Below, piece after piece: positions 1 through 8,550 of a DNA stretch of 64,000 nt. Made by a program: the position numbers and the translations under genes. Source of the DNA: an uncultured Alphaproteobacteria bacterium (lineage in GTDB: Bacteria > Pseudomonadota > Alphaproteobacteria > Methylaequorales > Methylaequoraceae); contig CACBON010000001.1 in assembly GCA_902540805.1 (NCBI GenBank), forward strand, positions 21,777 to 85,776, in the 5' to 3' direction. The notes under the pieces are model-generated. The model made no database searches. It saw nothing but the letters and a program-made list of their open reading frames with translations, and was not told the DNA's origin. Within the stretch, counting starts at the first letter, position 1. Every line of letters starts with the position of its first letter.

Positions 1-27
1 AAATGAGATTTTTTGATGAAAAATTTT

Positions 28-2151
28 CTATATTTTTATTACTTCGACTAGATTATCTGAGAAAGTTGGAGCGTTTCCCATATCTGCTAAATTAGCTGAG
101 CTTATACTGTTAACTGTTCCATCGTTGAGTTGTCTCCAATATCCGAGTGTGGAAACGACAATACCTGACGAAACATCAGATGTTATTTTAGCAACACCTT
201 TATAAGAACCTCTGTCATTAAATACTTTTACATTATCACCATCTTTAATATTTCTTTGTTTTGAATCAATTTCGCTTATTAAAACAAATTGGTCTCCCTG
301 AACCCTCTGCTTGTCTGTCATATTTGCATAACACGAATTTAAAAATGCATGACTTTTTGGAGTTATTACGTTTAAAGGATATTTTTTGGCAAGTTGCGGG
401 TTAGTTTGTTTTGACTCAAGTTGAGGAACATAATCCGGAAGAGGAGGGAGATCTTGACCTGGTTGATAATCCTCGTACATTTGTCTGAATGGACCGGCAA
501 CAAAATTTTTCACATCTTTTAGAATAAACTCACATTTACCTGATTCTGTAGGGAACTTACCATCTTTGTGGGGTGCTCGTGTATCTTTGCAACCAACATT
601 TAATCTTGCAAACCCTTTTACCTTCAATTTTTCAAGTGTAATTCCCTCACACGCAGGTGCTGACCAATCCACATAGTTTTCTAAACATTTTTCATCACTC
701 CAACTGAATTGATCTTCTTTTAAATTCATCTTTTTTGCTAATCTCCTGAATATTTCATAATTTGGTAAAGCTTCTCCTGGTGCATCAACACATTTCTCAT
801 TGTATGTTAGGTATAAGTGACCCCAGGATAATATCATATCTTCATGTTCTGCACCCATTGTCGCGGGTAGAAGAATATCTGCATAAGATGCTGTGTCAGA
901 AATAAAATGTTCAGCAGAAACTAAGAATAAATCTTCTCTCTTTAAACCTTTAATTATTTTTTCCGTTTCGGCTGCTTGGGTAACAGGGTTAGCGTTCCAG
1001 CACATCATGGACATAATTGGTTTGTCCTTTTCTATATTTTCCCCTAGTAAGGCTCTTCCAATCTGGAGAGCGTTAACAACTCTTGTCCCTTTAGGGATTA
1101 AATCCGGTCTGCATATAACATCAAATTTGTACGGATGTTCCCACACAGGAAATTGAGTGATTCCTCCACCAACATGTTTCCATGCACCAGTTAATGCTGG
1201 TATACAGGTAACAGCTCTAATTGTTTGCCCACCTCCATAATGTCTCTCAAGTGCAACTCCAATTCTTATTCCAACTGGTTGAAATGTAGCAATTTCTTGA
1301 GCCAATTTTTTAATATCTTCTTCACTAATTCCGGTTATTTTAGACGCCCATTTAGGATCTTTATCTTTAACATGCTCTTTTAACTCTTCAAATCCATTTG
1401 TATGATTATTTATATAATCCATATCTGTTAGATCGTTATAAATAATATGATTTATCATTGCTACTGCCAAAGCGCCGTCTGAACCAGGAATTGGTTCGAT
1501 ATGCCAATCAGCTTGTTTAGCAGTTCTAGATTTATATGAATCAATTACAACAACTTTGGCTCCTCTTTTTTTAGCTTCTTGAATAATTGTCCAATGATGA
1601 AGATTGGTACTTACACTGTTACAAGCCCAAATAACAATGTATTTACTGTGAATGTAACTCTCAGGATCTAATCCAGCTGTTGGTCCTATCGTGGTTAGCC
1701 AAGCTGTACATGAACCTTCCCCGCAAAAAGTTCTCTCACAAACAGTTGCACCAAGAGCATTAAAGAAAGAGTCACCTCCATTTAAACCATGAACTAAACC
1801 TTGATTTCCCAAATAACTATAGGGAATAATTGATTCAGGTCCATACTCATTAATTAGAGACTTCCATTTTGATGCAATTGTTTCTAGTGCTTCATCCCAA
1901 GTGATTCTTTCAAATTTTTTCTTTCCTTTTTTCCCAACACGTTTATGGGGATATAATAAACGATCTGGATGATAGTGTCTTTTTTCGTAGTCTTTGAGTT
2001 TGACACAAAGTACACCGTCAGTCATAGGGTGATCAGGGTTTCCTCTAACACTAAGAAGCTTATTGTCTGCAACTTCATAAATCATTGCACATGTATCGGG
2101 GCAGTCATGAGGGCAACCACCAAAATGTTTTTTTATGGAATAATCATCCAT
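28..2151 (-). CDS. Molybdopterin-dependent oxidoreductase (DMSO reductase superfamily)
   Basis: A catalytic subunit of about 707 residues of the bis-MGD molybdoenzyme superfamily, which oxidises or reduces small substrates such as formate, thiosulfate or sulfoxides. Counting from the ATG at 2151, cysteines C13, C17, C21 and C49 (CPHDCPDTC, then GVLC) form the N-terminal [4Fe-4S] site. The RITWDEAL segment, the CGEGSC region near residue 140 and a C-terminal molydopterin-dinucleotide binding domain follow. An upstream in-frame GTG would add four residues, but GGAG sits 6 nt before the ATG, so I chose the ATG. There is no twin-arginine signal, so it is probably cytoplasmic. No iron-sulfur or membrane partner subunit is adjacent. 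The substrate cannot be told from sequence. Family assignment is secure, the specific reaction is not. Confidence 0.85.
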   Translation of the reverse strand: MDDYSIKKHFGGCPHDCPDTCAMIYEVADNKLLSVRGNPDHPMTDGVLCVKLKDYEKRHYHPDRLLYPHKRVGKKGKKKFERITWDEALETIASKWKSLINEYGPESIIPYSYLGNQGLVHGLNGGDSFFNALGATVCERTFCGEGSCTAWLTTIGPTAGLDPESYIHSKYIVIWACNSVSTNLHHWTIIQEAKKRGAKVVVIDSYKSRTAKQADWHIEPIPGSDGALAVAMINHIIYNDLTDMDYINNHTNGFEELKEHVKDKDPKWASKITGISEEDIKKLAQEIATFQPVGIRIGVALERHYGGGQTIRAVTCIPALTGAWKHVGGGITQFPVWEHPYKFDVICRPDLIPKGTRVVNALQIGRALLGENIEKDKPIMSMMCWNANPVTQAAETEKIIKGLKREDLFLVSAEHFISDTASYADILLPATMGAEHEDMILSWGHLYLTYNEKCVDAPGEALPNYEIFRRLAKKMNLKEDQFSWSDEKCLENYVDWSAPACEGITLEKLKVKGFARLNVGCKDTRAPHKDGKFPTESGKCEFILKDVKNFVAGPFRQMYEDYQPGQDLPPLPDYVPQLESKQTNPQLAKKYPLNVITPKSHAFLNSCYANMTDKQRVQGDQFVLISEIDSKQRNIKDGDNVKVFNDRGSYKGVAKITSDVSSGIVVSTLGYWRQLNDGTVNSISSANLADMGNAPTFSDNLVEVIKI

Positions 2152-2239
2152 ACAAATCTCCACATAATTCCAGGTTACACTATTTTATTAAAAAACAAAA
2201 TTATTTTTAAATTTCTTAAATTACAATGGAGAATTTTCG

Positions 2240-3727
2240 TTATTTTTTTTCTTTTAAGTACCTGTCTGTGATGTGTTTTTCGAAGTATTTTAAATTTAGT
2301 TTTTCACCTGTCACATTTAATAAAAGTTCGTCAATTTTATAATAATTACCGTGGTTATGAATATTTTTTTTCAACCAATTGATTATTGGTAAAAAATTTC
2401 CTTTTTTTAAATCGTTTTCTAATTTAGGATTTTGTTTTTTTATACAATCAAAAATCTGAGCTGCAATAAATGCTCCAATACTATAAGTAGGAAAATAACC
2501 AAAATCTCCACCAAACCAATGAATATCCTGCAAACAACCGTTTTGGTCACTATCAACTTTTATATTGAATATATTATAAAATTCTTGATTCCACAGTTCC
2601 GGAAGAAACATTACATCAAAGTCCTCTTCAATAATCTTTTTTTCAATTTTGAACCTATGCATTATATGAAGAGGATAATGAACTTCGTCAGCATCTACTC
2701 TTATATAGTTCTTTTTTACCTGCTTTCTGTTTCTATAAATATTTTCTTGATTCCAAGTAGGATTTTTCTTCCCAAAATTATTCTTGATTATTTTTTCGAT
2801 TAAATGGCTTACTTGTAGAGATTTAATAATTTGCATTTCAATAAAAAGTGATTGGCTTTCATGAAGTGACATTCCTCCAGATGAGCCTAATGGCTGATGC
2901 AACCATTTTTTAGGTAGTCCTTGTTCATAAATAGCGTGACCAGTTTCGTGCATAAGAGCATCAAAGCAAGAAAATGAGTCTGCATGATTATATCTTGTAG
3001 TAATTCTAATATCTTCAGAACTTCCACCGCAAAAAGGATGTGAACTTTTATCAATTCTTCCGCGAGAAAAATCAAAGCCAAGTTTTTTCATAAAATCTTT
3101 TGATAGTTCAAATTGTTCTGATTCTGAGAGATTTTCGGTAAAAGAAATTGTTTTATAGCTTCTTTGTTTTTCTAAAATTGACGGGATATTCTTTTTTAAA
3201 AACGATTCTATCCTAGAAAAAATTTTTGTAATGCGTGAAGAGGTCAGTGATCTATCGTATTTAGATAATAAACAATCATATTTTGTTTTATCCTTTTTTT
3301 GAGATAGTATTTCAGACTCAATCTTTATTACATCAACAAGCTTTTTAAATGATTTTTTAACTAAATTAAAATTTGATTTTAGTTTAGCTTTTCTCCATTC
3401 ACCTTCACACAAAATTGCAAGTGAAGTTTTTTTTTTTATATATTCATATGGAATGAAATCAAAGTATTCAAACTTATCTTTCATTAAATTAAGGTTTAAT
3501 TTATCTTCTGGACTTAGAATGGAATCATTAATCTTTTTAAATAATTCTTTTTTTTTAATTTGATCAAAAATACTTTTTTTGTAATCAAGAATTTTTTGTA
3601 TTTGTCTAACACGCTGATTTCTTGATTTTTGTGGCATATATGTAGCCATGTCCCAATTTAAGATACCATTAATATCATTTAGTAAACTTTGCTCTTCAAA
3701 AAGATTTTTAAGTTTTACATAGGTCAT
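2240..3727 (-). CDS. M32-family metallocarboxypeptidase (carboxypeptidase Taq type)
   Basis: A zinc-dependent carboxypeptidase that trims C-terminal residues from peptides in the cytoplasm. The 495-residue length matches family M32. The zinc motif HETGH lies near residue 259, preceded by ITTRYNHADSF and followed by the family segment around ESQSLFIEMQ, which supplies the third ligand. Other M32 landmarks visible are HPFCGG, DADEVHYPLH and GYFPTYSIGA near the C-terminus. It lies on the same strand as the downstream molybdoenzyme, about 90 bp away, so cotranscription is possible. Its start at 3727 faces the divergent lactate permease gene. There is no signal peptide. Assignment is firm; the physiological peptide substrates are unknown. 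Confidence 0.9.
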   Translation of the reverse strand: MTYVKLKNLFEEQSLLNDINGILNWDMATYMPQKSRNQRVRQIQKILDYKKSIFDQIKKKELFKKINDSILSPEDKLNLNLMKDKFEYFDFIPYEYIKKKTSLAILCEGEWRKAKLKSNFNLVKKSFKKLVDVIKIESEILSQKKDKTKYDCLLSKYDRSLTSSRITKIFSRIESFLKKNIPSILEKQRSYKTISFTENLSESEQFELSKDFMKKLGFDFSRGRIDKSSHPFCGGSSEDIRITTRYNHADSFSCFDALMHETGHAIYEQGLPKKWLHQPLGSSGGMSLHESQSLFIEMQIIKSLQVSHLIEKIIKNNFGKKNPTWNQENIYRNRKQVKKNYIRVDADEVHYPLHIMHRFKIEKKIIEEDFDVMFLPELWNQEFYNIFNIKVDSDQNGCLQDIHWFGGDFGYFPTYSIGAFIAAQIFDCIKKQNPKLENDLKKGNFLPIINWLKKNIHNHGNYYKIDELLLNVTGEKLNLKYFEKHITDRYLKEKK

Positions 3728-3903
3728 TGTCTTAATTTACATATAAATATTTAAGTGTTTCTTATTTTTATTTATTTAGTAATTATTGGTAATAAATAAA
3801 GAATTTATTATTTCTGTTATCACATTGTATTTTGAAATTGTTTATAAAAGTTATATTATTAAGTAACATTTTTCTTACAAATAAATTTTAAAAAATTGAC
3901 GAA

Positions 3904-5754
3904 ATGAAAGAGATTTTTTACCCCATTTTAGCCTTTTCTCCAATCTTTTTAGCTGGAATTCTTTTGATTGTTTTTAGAATTGCAGCTAAAATTGCAATGC
4001 CCCTAGTTTTTATATTTACTAGCATTATTTCTTATTTTATTTGGGGAATGAGTGAAGCCAGAATTTTAGCCTCAACTCTTCAGGGCCTAATTATTAGTAT
4101 AAGTATTTTATGGATTATTTTCGGTGCTATTTTGTTATTAAACACACTAAAATATTCAGGTGCAATAAACACTATCAGATCTGGATTTTCTGACATAAGT
4201 AAAGATAGAAGAGTTCAAGTTATTATAATCGCGTGGTTGTTTGGGTGTTTTATTGAAGGAGCTTCAGGTTTTGGTACTCCTGCTGCAGTAGCTGCACCAT
4301 TGATGGTTGCTGTTGGTTTTCCTCCGATTGCTGCAGTAGTTTTTGGTATGATGATACAATCCACACCTGTTTCTTTTGGTGCAGTAGGAACGCCTTTATT
4401 GGTTGGTGTTCAGGGTGGACTAGACAAAATAAGCATTTCTAATAAGTTATTGGACAATGGATTGGAATGGAATTCATTCTTTGATTCTATAGTTATTAAA
4501 GTCGCAATAATTCACTCAATTTGTGGACTACTTATGCCAATTTTATTAGTAGTCGTAATGACGAGATTTTTTGGTAAAAAAAAATCTTGGTTTGAAGGTT
4601 TATCAATATTTCCTTTTGCAATCTTTGCATCATTGAGCTTCACAATACCATATTTATTAACAGGTATCTTTCTTGGCCCAGAATTTCCATCTATAATAGG
4701 AGGATTAACTGGATTATTTATAGTTACAATTGCTACAAAAAGAAAATTTCTTATTCCAAAAGATGAATGGGACTTTCAACCTTCAAAAAATTGGCCATTA
4801 AACTGGATTTGTAACCCTCAAAATAAAGAAGTTATAGAAAATAAAAGAAAAATAGGAAGTTTTATGGCCTGGCTTCCTTATTTATTACTCGCTTTACTAC
4901 TTGTATTTTCAAGAACTTTTGAACCGTTAAAAAAATTTCTACAATCTGTAAATATTAAGTTTGAAAATATTTTAAATGAAGAAAATATAAGTGCAAGTTT
5001 TCAATTTTTATATCTTCCTGGGGGAATTTTAATTTTTATTTGTTTTATCACTTTTTTCCTACATAGAATGACTTCTAAGGAAATTAGTTCGTCAATAATC
5101 GATTCATCAAAAACTATTTTAAGTGCAGGCTTTGTTTTGATATTTACAGTTCCGCTGGTAAGAATAATGATTAACTCTGGCGTTAATTATAATGATGTTA
5201 CCAGTATGCCAATTTCTATGGCTCAAGGTGTATCGAACCTGATGGGACAAATATATCCTATATTTGCACCAACTGTTGGTGCCATTGGAGCATTTCTAGC
5301 TGGCTCTAATACTGTTAGTAACCTGATGCTTAGTCAATTTCAATATGAAACTGCAAATCTTTTGAACATTTCAGGGGTGTTGATGGTTGCTGCACAAAGT
5401 GTTGGAGCAGCAGCTGGAAATATGATAGCTATACATAATGTTGTAGCAGCTTCAGCTACAGTTGGTTTATTTGGAAGAGAGGGTAATGTTTTAAGGATTA
5501 CTTTAATCCCAACTATTTACTATCTTACCTTATCAGGAATTATCACTTATTGTTTTCTTCACTTTACAAAAGATGATTCAAGAAAAATGAAAATAACAGA
5601 TGTAAAAACATTTTCGGGTCCAATGGGCATGGGGTTGATAAAATCATATAAATCTGGAAATAAGACATACTGCATTTACAATACAATAGAGGGACAACAA
5701 AAAATAATACTAGAGAGCCAAATATTAGAATGCGCAGCTAGCAAATCAGAGTAA
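3904..5754 (+). CDS. lctP: L-lactate permease, LctP family
   Basis: An inner-membrane secondary transporter of 616 residues, predicted to import L-lactate or a related 2-hydroxy acid with protons. The chain consists of many hydrophobic segments. It contains the family's conserved stretch around residues 115-175 ([19 protein letters not shown], then [16 protein letters not shown]) and a second conserved part near residues 450-500 ([27 protein letters not shown]). A soluble C-terminal tail of about 65 residues follows the last membrane segment. The gene is transcribed away from the carboxypeptidase across a 176-bp gap. A FMN-dependent lactate-type dehydrogenase is encoded far away at 61.5-62.7 kb, so import and oxidation genes are separate here. 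Glycolate is an alternative substrate for this family. Confidence 0.88.
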   Translation: MKEIFYPILAFSPIFLAGILLIVFRIAAKIAMPLVFIFTSIISYFIWGMSEARILASTLQGLIISISILWIIFGAILLLNTLKYSGAINTIRSGFSDISKDRRVQVIIIAWLFGCFIEGASGFGTPAAVAAPLMVAVGFPPIAAVVFGMMIQSTPVSFGAVGTPLLVGVQGGLDKISISNKLLDNGLEWNSFFDSIVIKVAIIHSICGLLMPILLVVVMTRFFGKKKSWFEGLSIFPFAIFASLSFTIPYLLTGIFLGPEFPSIIGGLTGLFIVTIATKRKFLIPKDEWDFQPSKNWPLNWICNPQNKEVIENKRKIGSFMAWLPYLLLALLLVFSRTFEPLKKFLQSVNIKFENILNEENISASFQFLYLPGGILIFICFITFFLHRMTSKEISSSIIDSSKTILSAGFVLIFTVPLVRIMINSGVNYNDVTSMPISMAQGVSNLMGQIYPIFAPTVGAIGAFLAGSNTVSNLMLSQFQYETANLLNISGVLMVAAQSVGAAAGNMIAIHNVVAASATVGLFGREGNVLRITLIPTIYYLTLSGIITYCFLHFTKDDSRKMKITDVKTFSGPMGMGLIKSYKSGNKTYCIYNTIEGQQKIILESQILECAASKSE

Positions 5755-5760
5755 AAATTT

Positions 5761-6804
5761 ATGGATCCATGTACTCAAGGTTTGATTGGAGCAACTTTTT
5801 CTTCACTATTTTCTAATAAAAAAGATATTCGAAAAGCTTCTTTGTGTGGGGCAATCGGGGGATTAGCACCAGATTTAGATATTTTTATAAGATCCGAAAA
5901 TGACCAACTTCTTTTTATTGAATACCATAGACATTTTACACATTCTTTATTTTTTGCGCCAATTGGAAGTATATTTATTTCTTTGATAATTTTTACTTGT
6001 TTCTACAAGTTAAGAATGTCATTAAGATTTATATACTTGTTTACTTTGATTGGATTTTTGAGTCATGGTTTACTTGATTCCCTTACAAGTTACGGAACAT
6101 CTCTTTTTTGGCCCCTAAGTCAATCTAGAGTTTCTTTGAATCTAATATCGATTGTAGATCCTATATTTACTTTTACTTTAGTTTTTTTGTTAATTTTTTC
6201 CTTGCTTAAAAAATCAACTTCTTTAATAAGATCAAGTATTTTGTTTAGTTTTTTTTATATTTTCCTTTGTTTTCAAAAACATCTACAAGTAAAAGAATTT
6301 ATTTTTGAAATATCTGAGAGAAGAGGGCACAACATAGAAAGGTTAATTATTAAACCAACAATTGGAAATATAATTCTGTGGAGAAGTGTTTATAGAACAA
6401 AAAACAAATATTATGTTGATGCTGTATATGCACCTTTTTTTTATAAACCAAAATTTAAATCGGGAGCTATTTTAAATGCTATTGATAAAGAATCAGTTTT
6501 CCCAGAGTTAAAGTCAAATTCAATTCAAAGAGAGGATATTCGGAGATTCTCTTTTTTTTCAGATGATTATATATACATTCATCCATTAAATAAATTTTTA
6601 ATTGGTGATCTTAGATATGGATTTTTGCCTTATGACGATAAATCTTTATGGGGAATTGAAATAAATACGAAAACTCCTGAAATTCATGTAGATTTTAAAA
6701 ATTTAAGAAATTTTAATGAAAAATTTTACAAAGAATATTGGAACATGTTATCTGGGAACTATCAATATCAAAGCTTAGAAAATTTCAAATATGAGAATCG
6801 TTGA
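5761..6804 (+). CDS. DUF457-family membrane-bound metal-dependent hydrolase (YdjM-like)
   Basis: A 347-residue membrane protein of the DUF457/YdjM-YbcI family. Family landmarks are the N-terminal DPCTQGLIGA, GGLAPDLD, EYHRHFTHSL near residue 60, and LSHGLLDSLTSYG near residue 100; the conserved His and Asp residues form the presumed metal site. About four hydrophobic segments lie in the first half, followed by a soluble C-terminal domain of about 160 residues, longer than the minimal family members. It starts 6 bp after the lactate permease stop, so the two are probably cotranscribed. Family members are called LexA-regulated hydrolases in enterobacteria, but the biochemical reaction is unknown and nothing here shows SOS control. 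Confidence 0.8.
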   Translation: MDPCTQGLIGATFSSLFSNKKDIRKASLCGAIGGLAPDLDIFIRSENDQLLFIEYHRHFTHSLFFAPIGSIFISLIIFTCFYKLRMSLRFIYLFTLIGFLSHGLLDSLTSYGTSLFWPLSQSRVSLNLISIVDPIFTFTLVFLLIFSLLKKSTSLIRSSILFSFFYIFLCFQKHLQVKEFIFEISERRGHNIERLIIKPTIGNIILWRSVYRTKNKYYVDAVYAPFFYKPKFKSGAILNAIDKESVFPELKSNSIQREDIRRFSFFSDDYIYIHPLNKFLIGDLRYGFLPYDDKSLWGIEINTKTPEIHVDFKNLRNFNEKFYKEYWNMLSGNYQYQSLENFKYENR

Positions 6805-6866
6805 TCAACTTTAATGAATTATTTACTAGATATGGCAAATTAATTTTGAATGATTATCTTATTAAC

Positions 6867-7466
6867 ATGTTAAAAAAAAAATATATTCTATTAATTTCAC
6901 CACTTCTTTTTCTTTCATCAAAGATTTCTGCTCTTCCTGCTTGTGATGGAAACTTTGTAAGACATTGCTATGGAACAATCTTTCACCAAAATGGTGAAAA
7001 ATATGTCGGAGAGATCAAGGATAACAAGTATAATGGTAAAGGATCATACTTATTTATTAACGGAAATGTTTATATTGGTGAGTTTAAAGATGGATTACAA
7101 AATGGTCAAGGAACCTTCACATTTGCAAATGGCGATAAATATGAAGGAGGATTTAAAAATGGTTATTACCATGGAAAAGGTTCTTCAACTTTTTCAGACG
7201 GAGAGAATTATACAGGAGATTTCGTAGACGACCTTCCTCACGGTGAAGGAACCCATAAATTTTCCGATGGATCAATATATGTTGGACAATTTGTAGATGG
7301 TATGAGATCCGGAGAGGGGACAATAACTTATTCGAATGGAGATAAATACACTGGTAGCTTTAAAAAAAACTTATTTGACGGTTATGGAACGTTAACGTTA
7401 CAAGACGGATCAATAAAAAAAGGAATGTTCAAAGCTAATAAATTTATTGGTAATTCAAAGCAATAG
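6867..7466 (+). CDS. Exported MORN-repeat protein
   Basis: A protein of about 199 residues made of a signal peptide followed by tandem MORN repeats. The ATG at 6867 gives MLKKKYILLISPLLFLSS, a convincing export signal; an in-frame TTG at 6801 would add 22 residues before it and is less likely. From about residue 45 there are six to seven copies of the 23-residue unit of the form Y-x-G-x-F-x-x-G-x-x-x-G-x-G-x-x-x-x-x-x-G-D/S-x, for example YIGEFKDGLQNGQGTFTF. MORN arrays form extended beta-hairpin sheets that bind lipids or proteins. An envelope scaffold role is likely, but the partner is unknown. The gene follows the DUF457 gene closely and ends at a convergent junction. Confidence 0.8.
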   Translation: MLKKKYILLISPLLFLSSKISALPACDGNFVRHCYGTIFHQNGEKYVGEIKDNKYNGKGSYLFINGNVYIGEFKDGLQNGQGTFTFANGDKYEGGFKNGYYHGKGSSTFSDGENYTGDFVDDLPHGEGTHKFSDGSIYVGQFVDGMRSGEGTITYSNGDKYTGSFKKNLFDGYGTLTLQDGSIKKGMFKANKFIGNSKQ

Positions 7467-7472
7467 ATCCTC

Positions 7473-7497
7473 AGTTTTAAACAATCGTTGTAAAACT
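7473..7497 (+). terminator. Stem-loop between convergent genes, probable terminator
   Basis: AGTTTTAAACAA, loop TCG, then TTGTAAAACT forms a near-perfect hairpin with a two-base bulge. It is followed by a T-rich stretch and starts just after the MORN gene stop. It sits between two convergent genes. Stem G+C is low, so efficiency is uncertain. Confidence 0.45.
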
Positions 7498-7533
7498 ATT
7501 TACTTTATTTAACCATGAACTTTTAACAAATAT

Positions 7534-8175
7534 TTAATTAACAGTGTTTATTTTTTCTATTTGCTCTAAAAAAGAAGAATCATCAAGCCTCATTAAAATT
7601 GAAGATTTATCATTTAATGCTGATTCTGGAGTTCGATGTAAAATTCCATGTTTTCCACCACGAAAAATTGCAATATCCCATTTATTTAAATATCTTATCG
7701 CTGATCTGTCTTTAATTATATTTTCATTTGGTTTTCCACTAATAAAAGCATTCCTGTCTGCGGCATTATCAGGAAGTAATTCTGTACCTTGTCCGGAATA
7801 AGTTACTAAACATCTATAAGGGACCATATCAACATGAAAACGTTTACAACCTCTCTCAGATCCCAACCAAAAACTTATTTTGTCTTTTTCTTGAAATAAA
7901 CAAAACATTTTACAAATTTCACTCATATCATTTAACCAATTGTCAAAAAATATGTTTTTCCTAATTTTTGATGGAAGTTTTTCTTCTGTAAGCTTGCTAA
8001 TGTCCTTTAAGCTATTCTCTAATGAAACATAACCTGAAGTTGAAAAAGGAGTTATGTTTAATTCACTAAAGAAAAGATTGGAATCCTCAGGAACTTGACG
8101 ATTCAAAATCGCTAATTGATGGTTATTATGTTTGAAATCCATTAAGGATTTCATATTTTCGCAATTTAAAATCAT
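7534..8175 (-). CDS. DUF1826-family protein, zinc-regulon associated
   Basis: A 213-residue soluble protein of the DUF1826 family. The recognisable core is FWLGSERGCKRFHVDMVPYR near residues 102-121, then LVTYSGQGTELLP and IAIFRGGKHGILHRTPE; conserved Cys, His and Asp residues there suggest a metal site, and the fold may be cupin-like. DUF1826 genes are known to co-occur with COG0523 GTPases and Zur-regulated genes; the biochemical function is undescribed. Here it is the last gene of the operon begun by the ZnuD-like receptor, 3 bp after the MerC-like gene. It is probably repressed by zinc through the palindrome at 10551. Family call is good; role is inferred from context. Confidence 0.78.
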   Translation of the reverse strand: MILNCENMKSLMDFKHNNHQLAILNRQVPEDSNLFFSELNITPFSTSGYVSLENSLKDISKLTEEKLPSKIRKNIFFDNWLNDMSEICKMFCLFQEKDKISFWLGSERGCKRFHVDMVPYRCLVTYSGQGTELLPDNAADRNAFISGKPNENIIKDRSAIRYLNKWDIAIFRGGKHGILHRTPESALNDKSSILMRLDDSSFLEQIEKINTVN

Positions 8176-8178
8176 AAA

Positions 8179-8544
8179 TCAGAGGATAACTTCTGATAAA
8201 AAGATTGAACTATTGAGGGTATAAAGAATACTTGCGAGAATAAGATTGGTCTTAATTTTTTTATTGGTCGTACTGCATTCTTGTTCAGAATCACATTCAT
8301 CATCTTGGCACTTTATTTTTTTATTGTAGATCTCAAAAGAAATTATTAATAAAAATATAAGCGTAGTAATTGCAAAGAGATATGGTTCAGCAGCTTCTAA
8401 TAATTCAGAGTTTAAAAGGAGTGAGTCCAAAAATAATGCATTTGAAGATAATGAAGCAAATGATAATGTCAAAGGCAAACCACAGCATAACAGATGTGTT
8501 AGGCCTATCCATAACAATGTGTATGAAGAGTAATACTTAAACAT
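8179..8544 (-). CDS. MerC-like small membrane protein
   Basis: A 121-residue integral membrane protein. Near the N-terminus H17, C20 and C21 lie in the first hydrophobic segment (THLLCCGLPL), the arrangement typical of MerC-type metal carriers. Further membrane segments lie near residues 50-70 and 98-118, separated by a loop rich in Cys and acidic residues (KCQDDECDSEQEC), which may bind metal. The gene is sandwiched between the TonB receptor (6 bp upstream) and DUF1826 (3 bp downstream), so it is almost certainly in one operon with them. There is no merA or merR, so mercury resistance is unlikely; transport or sensing of zinc is inferred. Similarity to MerC is limited to the motif and topology. 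Confidence 0.65.
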   Translation of the reverse strand: MFKYYSSYTLLWIGLTHLLCCGLPLTLSFASLSSNALFLDSLLLNSELLEAAEPYLFAITTLIFLLIISFEIYNKKIKCQDDECDSEQECSTTNKKIKTNLILASILYTLNSSIFLSEVIL

Positions 8545-8550
8545 ATTTTA

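Noticed and set aside
3850..3880. Zur-like half-site GTTATATTATTAAGTAAC before the lactate permease
   Set aside because: The arms are not symmetric with the 15-bp palindrome and the spacing is wrong; A+T-rich promoters give many such partial matches.
6801..6866. TTG start giving a longer MORN protein
   Set aside because: The ATG at 6867 gives a proper signal peptide at the N-terminus; the longer form would bury it.
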